Origin: Sphingomonas aurantiaca
Lineage (GTDB): Bacteria > Pseudomonadota > Alphaproteobacteria > Sphingomonadales > Sphingomonadaceae
NCBI RefSeq assembly: GCF_003050705.1
Contig: NZ_QAOG01000003.1
Location: 1 to 64,000 of the forward strand
Direction: 5' to 3'
DNA length: 64,000 bases
Shown here: piece after piece, positions 62,545 through 64,000 of the stretch
Layout of the letters: every line of letters begins with the position of its first letter
Position numbering within the stretch: the first letter of the stretch is position 1
Notes under the pieces: generated by a model
Database searches by the model: none
Told to the model about the DNA's origin: nothing
The model's input: only the letters and a program-made list of their open reading frames with translations
Made by a program: the position numbers and the translations under genes

Positions 62545-63591
62545 ATAGAAGCCGCCCTTCCCGAACGCCTCGCGCGCGCGATCGCACTCGCGGGGCCGAT
62601 CCCTGTTGCGCAGTATATGGCGGCGGCCAACGCGCACTATTACGCCACGCGCGACCCGCTTGGCGCGGGCGGCGACTTCACGACCGCGCCCGAGATCAGC
62701 CAGATGTTCGGCGAACTCGTCGGCCTGTGGTGCGCGGACCTGTGGGACCGGGCGGGGCGGCCGGATGTGGCGTGGGTCGAGCTCGGCCCCGGTCGCGGGA
62801 CGCTCGCCGCCGACGCCGCGCGCGCGATGGCGAAGGCGGGGCTCGAACCCCCGGTCCATTTCGTCGAAACCAGCCCGGCGCTCCGCACCGCGCAGGCCGA
62901 GCGCGTCCCCGGTGCGACGTGGCACGACACGTTCGACACGCTGCCCACCGATCGGCCGCTGATCGTCGTCGCCAACGAGTTCTTCGACGCGCTGCCGATC
63001 CGCCAGCTCGTCAAGCGCCAGCAGTGGCACGAGCGGCTCGTCGCCGCGCAGGACCTGCTGTTCCTGCCGATCGCGGGCAAGCCGCTGCCCGATGCGGTCA
63101 TTCCCGAGCCGTTCCGCGATGCGCCTGCGGGCTCGATCCTGGAGACCTCGCCCGCCGCCGTGGCGATCGTCCGCGGCCTCGCGCAGCGGATCGCCCGGCA
63201 GGGCGGCGCGCTGATCGCGATCGACTATGGCTATGAGGGGCCTGCGCTCGGTGACAGCTTGCAGGCGGTCCGCGGCCATGCGTTTGCCAACCCGTTCGAG
63301 GCGCCGGGCGAGCATGATCTCACCGCGCATGTCGACTTCACCACACTCGCCGCCGCCGCGCAGGCCGAGGGCGCAGTCGCCTGGGGGCCGGTCAGCCAGC
63401 GCGACCTGCTCGGCGGGCTTGGCATCGATTCGCGCACCTCGGCGCTCGCCAAGGCAGCGCCCGCGCGCGCCGACTCGCTGGCCGCGGATCGGAGCCGGTT
63501 GATGGACGACATGGGGACTTTGTTCAAAGCGCTCGCGATCACTGCGCCGTCCTGGCCGACCCCGGCGGCGTTCGCGGGGATGGGCGCGTGA
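62476..63591 (+). CDS. MidA/NDUFAF7-like SAM-dependent methyltransferase
   Basis: A 371-residue protein (from 62476) of the DUF185/MidA family. YYATRDPLGAGGDFTTAPEISQMFGELVGLW and WVELGPGRGTLAADAARA are its hallmark and AdoMet motif; VVANEFFDALPIRQLV and IDYGYEG follow. The mitochondrial homologue NDUFAF7 methylates a complex I arginine, so a role in complex I assembly is possible. The N-terminus up to about residue 25 is encoded by palindrome DNA (62441-62544). ATG at 62491 is an alternative start. Its stop overlaps the next gene's GTG as GTGA. Confidence 0.88.
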   Translation: MAANVMANDTPAPPLTPPASGRGIEAALPERLARAIALAGPIPVAQYMAAANAHYYATRDPLGAGGDFTTAPEISQMFGELVGLWCADLWDRAGRPDVAWVELGPGRGTLAADAARAMAKAGLEPPVHFVETSPALRTAQAERVPGATWHDTFDTLPTDRPLIVVANEFFDALPIRQLVKRQQWHERLVAAQDLLFLPIAGKPLPDAVIPEPFRDAPAGSILETSPAAVAIVRGLAQRIARQGGALIAIDYGYEGPALGDSLQAVRGHAFANPFEAPGEHDLTAHVDFTTLAAAAQAEGAVAWGPVSQRDLLGGLGIDSRTSALAKAAPARADSLAADRSRLMDDMGTLFKALAITAPSWPTPAAFAGMGA

Positions 63592-64000
63592 TCGCCTATC
63601 GCGACGCGGTGCCCGCCGACGGCCCGGCACTCGCCGCGATGGCGAAGCAGTCGTTCACCGAGACGTTCGGCACGCTGTACCGCCCCGAGGACCTCGCCGC
63701 GTTTCTGGACCAGGCGTTCGGCGAGAACGGGTTGCCGGCGCAGATCGGCGATCCTCGCTACACGATCCGGCTTGCTACCGACGGCGCGGCGATCGTCGGG
63801 TTTGCCAAGATCGGCCCCGTCGCCTTTCCCGGCGACTGGCCCGAGACGGCGGTCGAACTCTACCAGCTCTATGTTCGCGCCGACCAGCATGGCGCAGGCG
63901 TCGGCCCCGCGCTGATGGACTGGGCGATCGATGCCGCGCGGGCTGACGGGCGGACGGAACTGATCCTCAGCGTCTATGTCGACAACGCGCGCGCGATCCG
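63588..64000 (+). CDS. GNAT family N-acetyltransferase, cut by window end
   Basis: The visible 137 codons start at GTG 63588, overlapping the MidA-like stop as GTGA, and run off the window. IAYRDAVPADGPALAAMAKQSFTETFG is a typical GNAT start, VELYQLYVRADQHGAGVGPALMDWAIDAARADG is the acetyl-CoA pyrophosphate loop (Q/R-x-x-G-x-G/A, here with GAGVG), and LSVYVDNARAI begins motif B. The acceptor is unknown. The C-terminus lies outside the window. Confidence 0.88.
   Translation, partial: MIAYRDAVPADGPALAAMAKQSFTETFGTLYRPEDLAAFLDQAFGENGLPAQIGDPRYTIRLATDGAAIVGFAKIGPVAFPGDWPETAVELYQLYVRADQHGAGVGPALMDWAIDAARADGRTELILSVYVDNARAI

Overview
The window looks like chromosomal core sequence of a sphingomonad (order Sphingomonadales, Alphaproteobacteria). 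Signs of this are the high G+C content, a 5S rRNA followed by initiator tRNA at the end of an rRNA operon, a CcrM-type DNA methyltransferase, split transhydrogenase genes (pntAA/pntAB/pntB), a 40-residue aa3 oxidase subunit IV gene, a single long Rel/Spo protein, class I PHA synthase with phasin and ClpS, and many GC-rich palindromic repeats between genes. The genus call is an inference from gene content; no 16S is present. No prophage, CRISPR array or large genomic island is visible.

Layout. 1-0.55 kb: 23S-5S spacer, 5S rRNA, tRNA-fMet and a terminator. 0.7-9.8 kb: PhnA-like protein and family 1 uracil-DNA glycosylase, AguB, DUF4337 protein, metallo-beta-lactamase-fold lipoprotein, family 5 uracil-DNA glycosylase, FolK, tRNA-Lys, PAP2 phosphatase, GalE, MsrA and Sua5. 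9.8-18 kb: acyl-CoA dehydrogenase, arylamine N-acetyltransferase, GntR regulator, nitroreductase, POT transporter, aldo/keto reductase and a dicarboxylate symporter. 18-24.9 kb: GlmM, DUF1272, ThiD, RNase HII, CcrM, FolP and a bestrophin. 25-30.4 kb: sigma-54 activator and the pnt operon, which is interrupted by a palindrome-bounded DUF559 nuclease gene and a lone HicB. 30.4-39.9 kb: winged-helix protein, tRNA-Val, XRE/DUF6456 pair, DapF-like protein, fasciclin protein, NupC, YhhQ, ArgB, and the coupled yggT-yggU-folD-marC run. 40-44.5 kb: envelope glycan genes (GT-C enzyme, GtrA, methyltransferase, GT2). 44.5-49.7 kb: Rel, HxlR regulator, thioesterase, TauE and AlaC. 49.9-57.5 kb: PHA genes (phaC, phasin, phaB) with ClpS, a Crp-family regulator, MurA and HemH. 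57.4-64 kb: IorB-like molybdoenzyme, acyl-CoA synthetase, Lgt, MidA-like methyltransferase, and a GNAT gene cut by the window edge.

The most striking feature is the load of inverted-repeat elements. At least six structural types occur in intergenic gaps. Two copies lie in frame inside conserved enzymes (sua5 and thiD), and another supplies the probable ribosome binding site and N-terminus of a methyltransferase. One type has arms made of two successive small hairpins plus a G-run. The same architecture bounds a small DUF559 (Vsr-fold) nuclease gene sitting between pntAA and pntAB. This suggests that the intergenic palindromes are relics or non-autonomous relatives of a nuclease-encoding element. 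That is an inference, testable by comparative genomics.

Other points of interest are a PAP2 gene with no conventional start codon after the tRNA-Lys it abuts, five GANTC sites plus a CtrA-like half-site in front of ccrM, a possible second start inside the phasin gene, and an initiator tRNA with A-U in place of the first of the three G-C pairs of the anticodon stem.
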